5,473 bases of DNA from assembly GCA_003232595.1 (NCBI GenBank), contig QIIJ01000327.1, forward strand, positions 1-5,473, written 5' to 3'. The notes beneath the pieces are model-generated. The model was not told the DNA's origin and ran no database searches. It worked only from the letters and a program-made list of their open reading frames with translations. The stretch is from Aurantimonadaceae bacterium (GTDB lineage Bacteria > Pseudomonadota > Alphaproteobacteria > Rhizobiales > Rhizobiaceae). A program made the translations under genes and the position numbers. The first letter of the stretch is position 1, and every line of letters starts with the position of its first letter. Below are positions 1 through 5,448 of this stretch, piece after piece.

Positions 1-992
1 GGAATGCCAAGCGTCAGCAATGGCACAAAGGAGCCGGTCGCAGCCGCATTGTTGGCAGTCTCAGGCGCGCACAGGCCGCGCACCGAACCCTTGCCAAACT
101 CTTTGCCTTTTACCGGTCCTGCAATACGTTGCTCGGTGCCATAGGCCAGAAAACTGGCAATCGTTGCCCCTGCCCCCGGTAATACACCGATCAGAAAGCC
201 CAGCAGCGACGAACGACCGATCACCGGCACCATTTCCTTTACTTCCTCTTTGGAGATAGCCATTGAGCCTATATTGGCCGAAGCCTTGCGCTCTTCTTCA
301 CGTTTTTTGTCGCCGGTGGATTTCAGGATCGCCATCAGCGCTTCTGAAAGCGCAAAAGTCGCCATCACCAATAACAGGAAGGATATGCCGTCAACCAGAT
401 CAATCATGCCAAGGGTAAAGCGCGGTATCCCTTGCGTTTGGTCAGTGCCAACGGTTGATAGCATCAGGCCGACCACTGTCATCAGCAGAGCTTTCAAAAC
501 CTCGCCCTTGCCGGCAAAGGCTGCAACTGCGGTCAACCCCAACACCATCAGGGCAAAATAATCGGTCGAATAAAACGACAGCGATACACTGGCCAGATAA
601 GGTGCTGCAATCAGCAGAAAAATTGCTGCAATCACACCGCCGGAAAACGATGAATAGGCAGCAATCGCCAGTGCCTTTCCGGCCTCTCCACGCCGCGCCA
701 TCGGATAGCCGTCAAACGATGAGGCAACGGTGCTGGCGACCCCCGGCGCATTGATCAGGATCGAAGATGTCGAGCCGCCAAATATCGCACCATAATAGAC
801 CGCCGCCATCAGGATAATACCCGAAGAGGGTTCCAGACTGGCTGCAATCGGGATCATCAGCGCTATTGCTGACATAGGCCCGAGACCAGGCAGCATGCCG
901 ATGAACGTACCTGCAATACAGCCCATGAAAACAAACAGAAGATTGGTCGGAGTAAGCGCCGTTGAAAGGCCGATCAGGATACCTTCAAGCAT
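1..992 (-). CDS. tctA: Tripartite tricarboxylate transporter large permease TctA (3' end cut by window edge)
   Basis: This is the large membrane subunit of a TTT-family secondary transporter. It forms the translocation path in the inner membrane and works with TctB and the periplasmic TctC. I translated it by hand from the ATG at 992 to the window edge: 330 complete codons with no stop, so about the first two thirds of a usual ~500-residue TctA. Family hallmarks appear in order: LPGLGPMSAIAL (34-45), YYGAIFGGSTSSILINAPG (66-84), DGYPMARRGEAGKAL (94-108), LPGAGATIASFLAYGTE (271-287) and APETANNAAATGSFVPLL (309-326). The two PG-G motifs mark the two homologous halves. A charged loop at about 227-253 separates hydrophobic segments. 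The start follows the tctB stop directly (TAG then ATG), with AAAGG (1000-1004) seven bases upstream, so translation is probably coupled. No frameshift is seen. Family assignment is firm; the substrate is unknown. Confidence 0.96.
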   Translation of the reverse strand, partial: MLEGILIGLSTALTPTNLLFVFMGCIAGTFIGMLPGLGPMSAIALMIPIAASLEPSSGIILMAAVYYGAIFGGSTSSILINAPGVASTVASSFDGYPMARRGEAGKALAIAAYSSFSGGVIAAIFLLIAAPYLASVSLSFYSTDYFALMVLGLTAVAAFAGKGEVLKALLMTVVGLMLSTVGTDQTQGIPRFTLGMIDLVDGISFLLLVMATFALSEALMAILKSTGDKKREEERKASANIGSMAISKEEVKEMVPVIGRSSLLGFLIGVLPGAGATIASFLAYGTEQRIAGPVKGKEFGKGSVRGLCAPETANNAAATGSFVPLLTLGI

Positions 993-1454
993 CTATTGAC
1001 CTTTCAGAAACCACGGCAATGGCTCCAGAAACACATCAAGTCCGTGGGTCATCAAAACCCAAAATCCCACAGCAATCGGCAGGGCAACAAGCAAAAGTTT
1101 AACCGGCGATCGTTCCCCCAATAGGGCAAATCCAGCAATCAGAAACACTGAAGTCGAAAGGATAAAACCAAGCGGACGGATGGTCAGCCCGTAGAGCGAC
1201 ATCAAAATCAGGAACAAGATTGCTGCCAGCCAGTTAAAGCCGGCAAGTTTCGGGCGCTCCGGTGACCCTGGGAAAACGATGATCAGTAACGAAAGGCCAA
1301 TTCCCATAATACTCAGAATTTCCGGCATGGTGCGCGCATGAAATGCCACCTTGGCCTGAAACGGCAAAAGGGTGATTTCCTGGCTGAGAATGCCGTAGGT
1401 AATGCAAAACGCCAGAAGAAGAGCGCCGCCAATCCTGTCCTTTGACAAAAGCAC
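993..1454 (-). CDS. tctB: Tripartite tricarboxylate transporter small membrane subunit TctB
   Basis: This is the small, poorly conserved membrane subunit of the TTT transporter, needed with TctA for uptake across the inner membrane. The 153-residue product has the usual TctB length and layout. Hydrophobic segments lie at about 8-24, 46-61, 73-91, 93-112 and 118-137, with a short hydrophilic stretch around 62-70 (FPGSPERPK). A family-typical N-terminus (KDRIGGALLL) leads into the first helix. The start codon is GTG, at 1454-1452. It is supported by the Shine-Dalgarno GGAAGGA (1467-1461) six bases upstream and by the absence of a better ATG. It is the second gene of tctCBA: 140 bp separate it from tctC, while its stop touches the tctA start. 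Sequence similarity among TctB proteins is low, so position between tctC and tctA is a main part of the call. Confidence 0.93.
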   Translation of the reverse strand: MLLSKDRIGGALLLAFCITYGILSQEITLLPFQAKVAFHARTMPEILSIMGIGLSLLIIVFPGSPERPKLAGFNWLAAILFLILMSLYGLTIRPLGFILSTSVFLIAGFALLGERSPVKLLLVALPIAVGFWVLMTHGLDVFLEPLPWFLKGQ

Positions 1455-1460
1455 TTGTTT

Positions 1461-1467
1461 TCCTTCC
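1461..1467 (-). promoter_or_regulatory. Shine-Dalgarno deciding the GTG start of tctB
   Basis: On the minus strand GGAAGGA lies six bases before the GTG at 1454. This supports the non-ATG start. Just upstream is the 11-base inverted repeat GCCTGACAGGC (1469-1479). Its one-base centre makes a strong hairpin unlikely, but it could affect access to this site. Confidence 0.65.
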
Positions 1468-1554
1468 TGCCTGACAGGCTGCAGATTAAGTATGGCTGTG
1501 GATTTCCCGGTTTCAGTGTCGCGGGCAGGTCAGGTCATGGACACATGAGCAGGC

Positions 1555-1568
1555 GGCCGATATCGGCC
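1555..1568 (-). repeat. GC-rich palindrome (stem-loop) in the tctC-tctB spacer
   Basis: GGCCGATATCGGCC is a perfect 14-base palindrome 26 bases after the tctC stop. In RNA it can fold as a GGCCG/CGGCC stem with an ATAT loop. No T-run follows on the minus strand, so it is not a standard intrinsic terminator. In several transporter operons a stem-loop after the binding-protein gene protects its mRNA or reduces downstream expression. That role is inferred here from position only. Confidence 0.5.
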
Positions 1569-1594
1569 ACCCGATTTACTGAGATGAGCTTGCC

Positions 1595-2560
1595 CTAGAG
1601 AAATCCAAGCTCTTTCATCAGGTTACCGACGTCTTTTTCCTGCTGTTCAAGAAACTTGACGAAGTCGTCGCCCGGATTGAAGATTTCGACCCAGCCCATG
1701 CGGTCGCGAACAGTTTTCCACTCGGGAGTGGAATACATCTTTTCCAGCGCTGCCACATAGGCAGCCTTTTTGTCGTCCGGCAGTCCCGGAGCTGCAAAAA
1801 ACCCGCGCCAGTTGACAAAACTTGTGCCTTTTGATCCGGCCTCATCGCAGGTTGGTGTGTCGGGCGTTGCATCAAGCCTTTTCATCGACGTCACGCAGAG
1901 AATTTTTACCTCGCCCTGCCGTGCCAGTGCGATGGCTTCGCCAAGCCCCGTGGTCAGTGCTGCAATTTCGCCGGAAAGCAGACCGGCCATCGCCTTGCCG
2001 CCTGCATCATAGGGAATGTATTTGACATCCATGGGATTGGCACCGGCATTTTTCATGACAAGGGCCGCCACAAGATGATCCATACCACCGGCAACCGAAC
2101 CACCACCAATCGCCACATTTTTCGGGTCAGCTTTATAAGCAGTCACAAGAGCGCCAAAATCGGCCAGTTTGGAATCCTTGCCAACAACCATCGCGCCATA
2201 GTCGCCAATCGTGCCGGCAATTGGAGTCAAATCACGAAACGACTGCGGAAATACTTTCTGCAGGGAGCGGATGACAATGGGTGTCGAGTTAACCATCAAC
2301 GTGCCAAAATCCTTGGTTTCGATCAGATTGGCAATCGCCTTGCCACCACCGCCGCCGGACATATTTTCATAAGTAGCAGAGCCAACAATACCGGCCTTGG
2401 TCAGGGCCTCACCGGTGCCGCGTGCAGTACCGTCCCAACCGCCGCCAGCGCCGCCGGGTATGAGGAAATGAATTTTTTCGACCTCGGCGGAAACCGCTGG
2501 TGATGCCATTACACCGGCAGCAGCAACCAGTGCCACCTGGGCAAATTTACCAATTTTCAT
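1595..2560 (-). CDS. tctC: Tripartite tricarboxylate transporter substrate-binding protein TctC
   Basis: This is the periplasmic solute receptor of the TTT transporter (Bug/TctC family), which binds a small organic acid and delivers it to TctA/TctB. The 321-residue length is normal. Residues 1-25 are a Sec signal peptide: basic MKIGK, an Ala/Val-rich core, and likely cleavage at VSA-EVE (after A25). The mature protein opens with the family's first ligand loop, here IPGGAGGGWDGTARG (34-48). The Gly-Trp-Asp version is seen in many TctC proteins, in place of the G-T-D of many other Bug receptors. Further conserved stretches are the YDAGGKAMAGLLSGEI region (about 184-199) and an aromatic NWRGFFAAPGLP segment (about 249-260). 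The ATG is preceded by GGGAG (2574-2570) at a nine-base spacing. It is the first gene of tctCBA, behind a good promoter at 2597-2625. The family is certain; citrate, tricarballylate, aromatic acids or others remain possible ligands. Confidence 0.96.
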   Translation of the reverse strand: MKIGKFAQVALVAAAGVMASPAVSAEVEKIHFLIPGGAGGGWDGTARGTGEALTKAGIVGSATYENMSGGGGGKAIANLIETKDFGTLMVNSTPIVIRSLQKVFPQSFRDLTPIAGTIGDYGAMVVGKDSKLADFGALVTAYKADPKNVAIGGGSVAGGMDHLVAALVMKNAGANPMDVKYIPYDAGGKAMAGLLSGEIAALTTGLGEAIALARQGEVKILCVTSMKRLDATPDTPTCDEAGSKGTSFVNWRGFFAAPGLPDDKKAAYVAALEKMYSTPEWKTVRDRMGWVEIFNPGDDFVKFLEQQEKDVGNLMKELGFL

Positions 2561-2596
2561 GTCAGATATCTCCCTGTTCTGTCATTACAAACCACC

Positions 2597-2625
2597 ATTT
2601 TAAGCGCCGGTATTCCGGTTGCCAA
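2597..2625 (-). promoter_or_regulatory. Predicted sigma70-type promoter of tctCBA
   Basis: Reading the minus strand, TTGGCA (2625-2620) and TAAAAT (2602-2597) are separated by exactly 17 bases, and each matches five of six consensus positions. Transcription would start near 2590, giving a leader of about 30 bases before the tctC ATG. The spacer holds CCGG-TATT-CCGG (2607-2618), an inverted repeat that could be an operator for a repressor. No start site has been mapped, so this rests on consensus and placement only. Confidence 0.55.
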
Positions 2626-2707
2626 AACAATGTTGAAGTGTCCATTGCCATCCGCAGTCTGGTGCAGGCGGCACAGTTCAAACGATGCTACATTGATGCT
2701 GTCTTGT

Positions 2708-2745
2708 CAAAGGGGACTTCAAAGGGGGACTTCAAATGGGGACTT
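2708..2745. repeat. Three tandem copies of a 12-13-bp unit between csp and tctC
   Basis: The plus strand shows CAAAGGGGACTT (2708-2719), CAAAGGGGGACTT (2720-2732) and CAAATGGGGACTT (2733-2745) head to tail. The units differ only by one G and one G/T change. The array starts 83 bases upstream of the predicted tctC -35 box and ends 14 bases beyond the csp stop codon. It could be a multi-site regulator target, a small expanding repeat, or part of the csp 3' untranslated region. A fourth G-run (GGG at 2752-2754) follows, so the G-rich strand has four G-tracts. Confidence 0.85.
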
Positions 2746-2759
2746 GGAACCGGGCAGGT

Positions 2760-3353
2760 TCAGTGAGACTTCGCCACAGCACTGCCGCCGTCGGGATGAA
2801 CTTCAGCGGCCATCAGACCTTTTTCCGCCTTGCCAAAACGAACCATGACAAATTGTCCCGGTCGCAGTTCAGCAAGCCCGTAGCGCCGCAGGGTTTCCAT
2901 ATGGATAAAGATATCTTCCGTTTCAGGTCCGGTAGTCAAAAACCCGTAGCCTTTTGTGCGGTTGAACCATTTGACCTCGGCGCGCACCAACTCGCTGGTG
3001 GGTTCAACTTCCACATGGGTATTTGCCGGCCCAAGCTGAGAGGGGTGAATTGCGGTGGACTCGTCCATCGACAAAATCCGAAACGCCTGCAGGCCCCGTT
3101 CCCGGGTAACAACTTCGCAGACCACCCGTGCACCTTCACAAGCTGTCTGAAAGCCTCCCTGACGCAAACAGGTTACATGCAGCAATATATCAGGAAGATC
3201 ATTGTCGGGAACAATGAAGCCAAATCCCTTGGAGACGTCGAACCACTTGATCGCTCCGGCAACCTCGATGATATCAACAGGCTTCTCCAGGTCGTGTTCC
3301 GCCTGGTTTTCCTCTGTCTGATATTCCTGATTTTGAGAGAGCTTTGCTCCCAT
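2760..3353 (-). CDS. Protein with two cold-shock domains (rhizobial type)
   Basis: This cytoplasmic protein probably binds single-stranded RNA or DNA, as an RNA chaperone or antiterminator. Its 197 residues carry two cold-shock domains joined by a linker (about 98-123). The first (about 31-97) has RNP1 KGFGFI (42-47) and RNP2-like DILLHVT (55-61). The second (about 124-187) has KGYGFL (134-139) and DIFIHME (147-153). The tryptophan before each RNP1 (AIKWF, EVKWF) is kept. An acidic, Gln/Glu-rich N-terminal tail of about 28 residues precedes the first domain. Classical CspA proteins have one domain of about 70 residues; the doubled form is common in Hyphomicrobiales. The ATG at 3353 is the only ATG, GTG or TTG in frame after the upstream stop, with AGGGGG ten bases before it. 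No terminator is visible after the stop. The gene diverges from gloA. Whether expression is cold-induced cannot be told. Confidence 0.93.
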   Translation of the reverse strand: MGAKLSQNQEYQTEENQAEHDLEKPVDIIEVAGAIKWFDVSKGFGFIVPDNDLPDILLHVTCLRQGGFQTACEGARVVCEVVTRERGLQAFRILSMDESTAIHPSQLGPANTHVEVEPTSELVRAEVKWFNRTKGYGFLTTGPETEDIFIHMETLRRYGLAELRPGQFVMVRFGKAEKGLMAAEVHPDGGSAVAKSH

Positions 3354-3467
3354 CGGGTTGACCCCCTGAAATTGGATTTTGATATTCGCGAACGGTAAAC
3401 AACCGAATCGTTGGCAACCATAGCATTACCTGACCGATAGCCTGCAAGGGCTTCCACACGATTTTTT

Positions 3468-3472
3468 CCTCC
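3468..3472 (-). promoter_or_regulatory. Strong Shine-Dalgarno in the csp leader, out of frame with csp
   Basis: On the minus strand GGAGG is followed by an A-rich spacer and two overlapping GTG codons, at 3459 (eight-base spacing) and 3457 (ten-base spacing). Both open frames that run into csp but differ from its reading frame: about 61 codons ending at 3274, or 94 codons ending at 3173. It is a better ribosome site than the one before the csp ATG, so a leader peptide that affects csp translation is possible. It may equally be chance. Confidence 0.35.
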
Positions 3473-3592
3473 AAGTGCTAAAATAAATCAATTAATTTGA
3501 CACCTGTGGAAAACAAGTCACACCGTCCCGGCAAAATTCTCTGGATTCACTCAATGACTATGAGACCAAAGTTCAATAGACTTGCCGCAATA

Positions 3593-3604
3593 CATCTTAA
3601 GATG
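3593..3604. repeat. 12-bp perfect palindrome upstream of gloA
   Basis: CATCTTAAGATG is a perfect palindrome centred about 105 bases before the gloA start. With one mismatch it extends outward by an AT and a TA pair (3590-3607). It could be an operator for a dimeric regulator of gloA or csp. One such palindrome is expected by chance in a window of this size, so the case rests on position. Confidence 0.3.
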
Positions 3605-3628
3605 CATAGTTGAACCCGATTTCACCGG

Positions 3629-3655
3629 TTGAAGCGCACAGAGCCTGTTTAATAG
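3629..3655 (+). promoter_or_regulatory. Weak candidate promoter of gloA
   Basis: TTGAAG (3629-3634) and TAATAG (3650-3655) lie 15 bases apart, about 50 bases before the gloA ATG. The hexamers are fair but the spacer is short. The imperfect inverted repeat TTCACCGGTTGAA (3621-3633) overlaps the -35 box and could bind a regulator. This is a tentative pick. Confidence 0.25.
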
Positions 3656-3703
3656 TTTCCCCGCTCCGGGCCTCGTCTTCAGTTATCAAGCAAAGGACAT
3701 CCA

Positions 3704-4144
3704 ATGCGGTTTTTGCACACTATGGTACGCGTTGAGGATATTGATCATTCTCTTGACTTTTATGTTGGCAAACTGGGCCTTGTTGAAACCCGTCGGATTG
3801 ATCATGAAAAAGGCCGGTTTACACTGATATTTCTGGCCGCGCGCAAAGATCTGGAACGGGCAAGAGCAGACCGCGCTCCGGAAATTGAACTCACCCACAA
3901 CTGGGACCCGGAAAAATACACCGGAGGTCGAAATTTCGGCCACCTGGCATACAAAGTCGACAATATTTACGAATACTGCCAGAACCTGATGGATCAGAAC
4001 GTGGTGATCAACCGGCCCCCACGGGACGGGCGCATGGCGTTCATTCGTTCTCCAGACAATATTTCAATTGAAATCCTGCAGGAAGGTGACGCTCTTCCCC
4101 TGCAGGAGCCATGGTTATCTATGGAAAACATCGGCGAATGGTAA
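3704..4144 (+). CDS. gloA: Lactoylglutathione lyase (glyoxalase I), VOC family
   Basis: This cytoplasmic metalloenzyme converts the hemithioacetal of methylglyoxal and glutathione to S-lactoylglutathione, the first step of methylglyoxal detoxification. The 146 residues form two beta-alpha-beta-beta-beta modules. Compared with E. coli GloA as I recall it, the four metal ligands are present: H5 (MRFLHTM), E62 (EIELTHNW), H80 (NFGHLAY) and E123 (ISIEILQ). The short form without the insertions of the Zn enzymes suggests the Ni/Co-activated class. A C-terminal extension (about 128-146) goes beyond the core and is rich in Pro, Trp and Leu. AAGGA (3693-3697) lies six bases before the ATG, which supports the start. 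The gene diverges from csp and is followed three bases after its stop by a putative terminator, so it may be transcribed alone. The glyoxalase II partner is not in this window. Activity on other VOC substrates cannot be excluded. Confidence 0.93.
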   Translation: MRFLHTMVRVEDIDHSLDFYVGKLGLVETRRIDHEKGRFTLIFLAARKDLERARADRAPEIELTHNWDPEKYTGGRNFGHLAYKVDNIYEYCQNLMDQNVVINRPPRDGRMAFIRSPDNISIEILQEGDALPLQEPWLSMENIGEW

Positions 4145-4146
4145 AT

Positions 4147-4166
4147 TGGTCCCTTGGCCATTTTTT
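4147..4166 (+). terminator. Putative intrinsic terminator after gloA
   Basis: TGGTC and GGCCA can pair (one G-U pair) around a CCTT loop, followed directly by six T residues (4161-4166). It begins three bases after the gloA stop. The stem is only five pairs, so termination may be partial. If it works, gloA is separated from the lipoprotein gene downstream. Confidence 0.45.
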
Positions 4167-4200
4167 CGCCTGATTTTCACCTCACTTGCTCCACAAGAAC

Positions 4201-4228
4201 TTGTCAAAGCAGGTGTTCATACTATCAA
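4201..4228 (+). promoter_or_regulatory. Candidate promoter of the M15-like lipoprotein gene
   Basis: TTGTCA (4201-4206, five of six matches) and TATCAA (4223-4228, four of six) are 16 bases apart, in the AT-rich gap between the gloA terminator and the next gene. The resulting leader would be about 65 bases to the ATG, or about 105 to the alternative TTG start. The call comes from consensus and position only. Confidence 0.35.
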
Positions 4229-4299
4229 ATTGATATATGATGATTAATCGGTTATGAAACTATTCATTTACCATATCGACCGTTAGGTTTGGTTATCGA

Positions 4300-5448
4300 A
4301 TGCTAAAAGTTGCGTTCCAGGGGCGTTTTAGGGGATCAGGTTTGGTTGCGGGTAATTCATGTATCCCAAGAGGGCACGTCAGCACCAGTGCGCCCGGTTC
4401 CAATTCATTTCGGGCCCTGTTTGTGGTCATGACAGGGATGATACTGTCCGGCTGCGTGGCCACAGTTCTAACGCCAACAGAAGATTTGTTGACGCCCATT
4501 GTATCTCTTGGTCAAACTGATTCAGGTGCAACGAATTTACCACCAGATTCTGACGAATCAGTTGCAGATACTGCCAGTTCTGACCAGGACAGCCCGGAGA
4601 TTGCAAATATACCTATCCCTGTTCATAAGCCTCAATCGGTTGATGCGCCGAAACAACCGGCCCAACTGGCCCTGACTGACAAAAATAAAACTTCGGTTGC
4701 TGCCCGTAATATCGAAAAACTGGTTGTGTCCAAAAAACAAGGTAACGCCTCCCAATCTCCGACGGATTCCACAAGTATTGCAGATTCCACCCAAGTGGCA
4801 AATCCTGCAAACAAAGGGTTGTTCGCCCTGTTGTTTGAAAATCGTGAGACACCCGCATCGCAAGAAAGATCACCGTCGGCCCAAAAAAGAGAAAAAATTA
4901 CAACCAAAAAGCCTGCCAAAAAACAAAAAGCCCGCAAAGTTGCTGTGTTCAAACCAACCAGCAATGGACAATTACCGGGCGTACGCAAACTTGGTCTGTT
5001 CGGAATTTATGAATCGCGAGAAGGTGCAGATGAAGGTTACGGTGAACCGGTATTGGTCGCCTCAGCCGGCGGGCTTGCCCGTCTTTCTCCCAACGGCTTG
5101 CGAGTTCAGCGTGCAGCGGTTCAGGTTGCCTGTATAAAGCCGGACCTGGTTCGCCTTATAAAGACGGTCCAGCGCCGCTACGGTAAAGTTCCCATAGTCA
5201 CTTCCGGCTACCGCAGCCCCAGTTACAATCGCCGTGTACGCGGTGCCCGCAACTCAATGCACATTTATTGCAAGGCCGTTGATATTCAGGTTGAGGGCGT
5301 TTCAAAATGGGCGCTGGCCAAATATATGCGCACACTTCCCGGACGTGGTGGCGTTGGCACCTATTGCCGTACCAATTCGGTCCATATAGATACCGGAACC
5401 AAGCGCGACTGGAACTGGCGCTGCCGCCGCGGCAAGCGAAAACGCTAG
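4300..5448 (+). CDS. Putative lipoprotein with C-terminal M15-type (D-Ala-D-Ala carboxypeptidase-like) zinc domain
   Basis: This is a probable cell-envelope peptidoglycan peptidase of the Peptidase_M15_3/YcbK (DUF882-like) type. The domain occupies about 265-372 of 382 residues. It contains SGYRSPSYN (302-310) and SMHIYCKAVD (319-328), then VHID (361-364). The expected zinc ligands H321, D328 and H362 are all present. Near the N-terminus, FRALFVVMTGMILSGC (37-52) is a hydrophobic stretch ending in the lipobox LSGC. C52 would be lipidated, and the residue after it is Val, not Asp, which fits outer-membrane sorting. Residues about 60-225 are a low-complexity Ser/Thr/Asp/Pro/Gln linker with a Lys/Arg cluster (196-213), flanked by two similar GLF...E.RE motifs (173-183, 232-241). 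Cysteines C278, C324, C356 and C375 could form disulfides. The ATG at 4300 gives an unusually long 36-residue n-region and has a poor ribosome site; a TTG at 4342 is an alternative start. Substrate and activity are inferred. Confidence 0.85.
   Translation: MLKVAFQGRFRGSGLVAGNSCIPRGHVSTSAPGSNSFRALFVVMTGMILSGCVATVLTPTEDLLTPIVSLGQTDSGATNLPPDSDESVADTASSDQDSPEIANIPIPVHKPQSVDAPKQPAQLALTDKNKTSVAARNIEKLVVSKKQGNASQSPTDSTSIADSTQVANPANKGLFALLFENRETPASQERSPSAQKREKITTKKPAKKQKARKVAVFKPTSNGQLPGVRKLGLFGIYESREGADEGYGEPVLVASAGGLARLSPNGLRVQRAAVQVACIKPDLVRLIKTVQRRYGKVPIVTSGYRSPSYNRRVRGARNSMHIYCKAVDIQVEGVSKWALAKYMRTLPGRGGVGTYCRTNSVHIDTGTKRDWNWRCRRGKRKR
4330..4344 (+). promoter_or_regulatory. Shine-Dalgarno and alternative TTG start for the lipoprotein gene
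   Basis: AGGGG (4330-4334) stands seven bases before an in-frame TTG (4342-4344). Starting there removes 14 residues and leaves about 22 residues before the hydrophobic core, closer to a normal lipoprotein signal. The ATG at 4300 has no comparable purine-rich site, only AGG about 13 bases upstream. Confidence 0.4.

Larger units (their letters stand above)
3354..3703. other. 350-bp divergent intergenic region between csp and gloA
   Basis: No convincing gene lies here. From left to right it holds the csp leader, with a strong GGAGG site (3472-3468) before an out-of-frame GTG. Next is an AT-rich stretch (3480-3500) containing the palindrome AATTAATT (3490-3497), and a plus-strand TTGACA (3497-3502) with no good -10 box at 16-18 bases. 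The palindrome CATCTTAAGATG (3593-3604) and the imperfect inverted repeat TTCACCGGTTGAA (3621-3633) follow. The gloA ribosome site AAGGA (3693-3697) is at the right end. Both genes must be promoted from this region, but I could not pick a csp promoter with confidence. Confidence 0.7.

Noticed and set aside
250..754. Two plus-strand open frames (103 and 99 codons) opposite tctA
   Set aside because: The minus-strand frame encodes continuous TctA motifs from 992 to the window edge; these plus frames are low-quality antisense shadows.
2075..2503. 142-codon plus-strand open frame opposite tctC
   Set aside because: It is a shadow of tctC, whose minus-strand frame has signal peptide and family motifs throughout.
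2736..3398. 220-codon open frame on the plus strand opposite the cold-shock gene
   Set aside because: It is fully antisense to a clear two-domain cold-shock protein. Its translation shows no family features, and it has no ribosome site.
3505..3513. Single DnaA-box-like sequence (TTTTCCACA on the minus strand) next to AT-rich DNA
   Set aside because: Only one box with one mismatch to consensus, no cluster and no replication genes nearby, so an origin is not supported.
4074..4106. CCTGCAGG palindrome occurring twice within about 30 bases at the end of gloA
   Set aside because: Both copies fall on Leu-Gln-Glu codons (CTG CAG GAA/GAG) in the reading frame, which explains the repeat.
2704..4209. 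CTTGTCAAAG occurring at 2704-2713 region and again near 4200
   Set aside because: A shared stretch of about nine or ten bases in one window is weak evidence. The second copy overlaps a candidate -35 box, and no wider similarity surrounds the two sites.
4697..5137. 146-codon open frame in another frame of the lipoprotein gene
   Set aside because: It lies within the linker coding region and translates to Lys/Pro-rich sequence because of A- and C-rich codons. The main frame continues into the conserved zinc domain.
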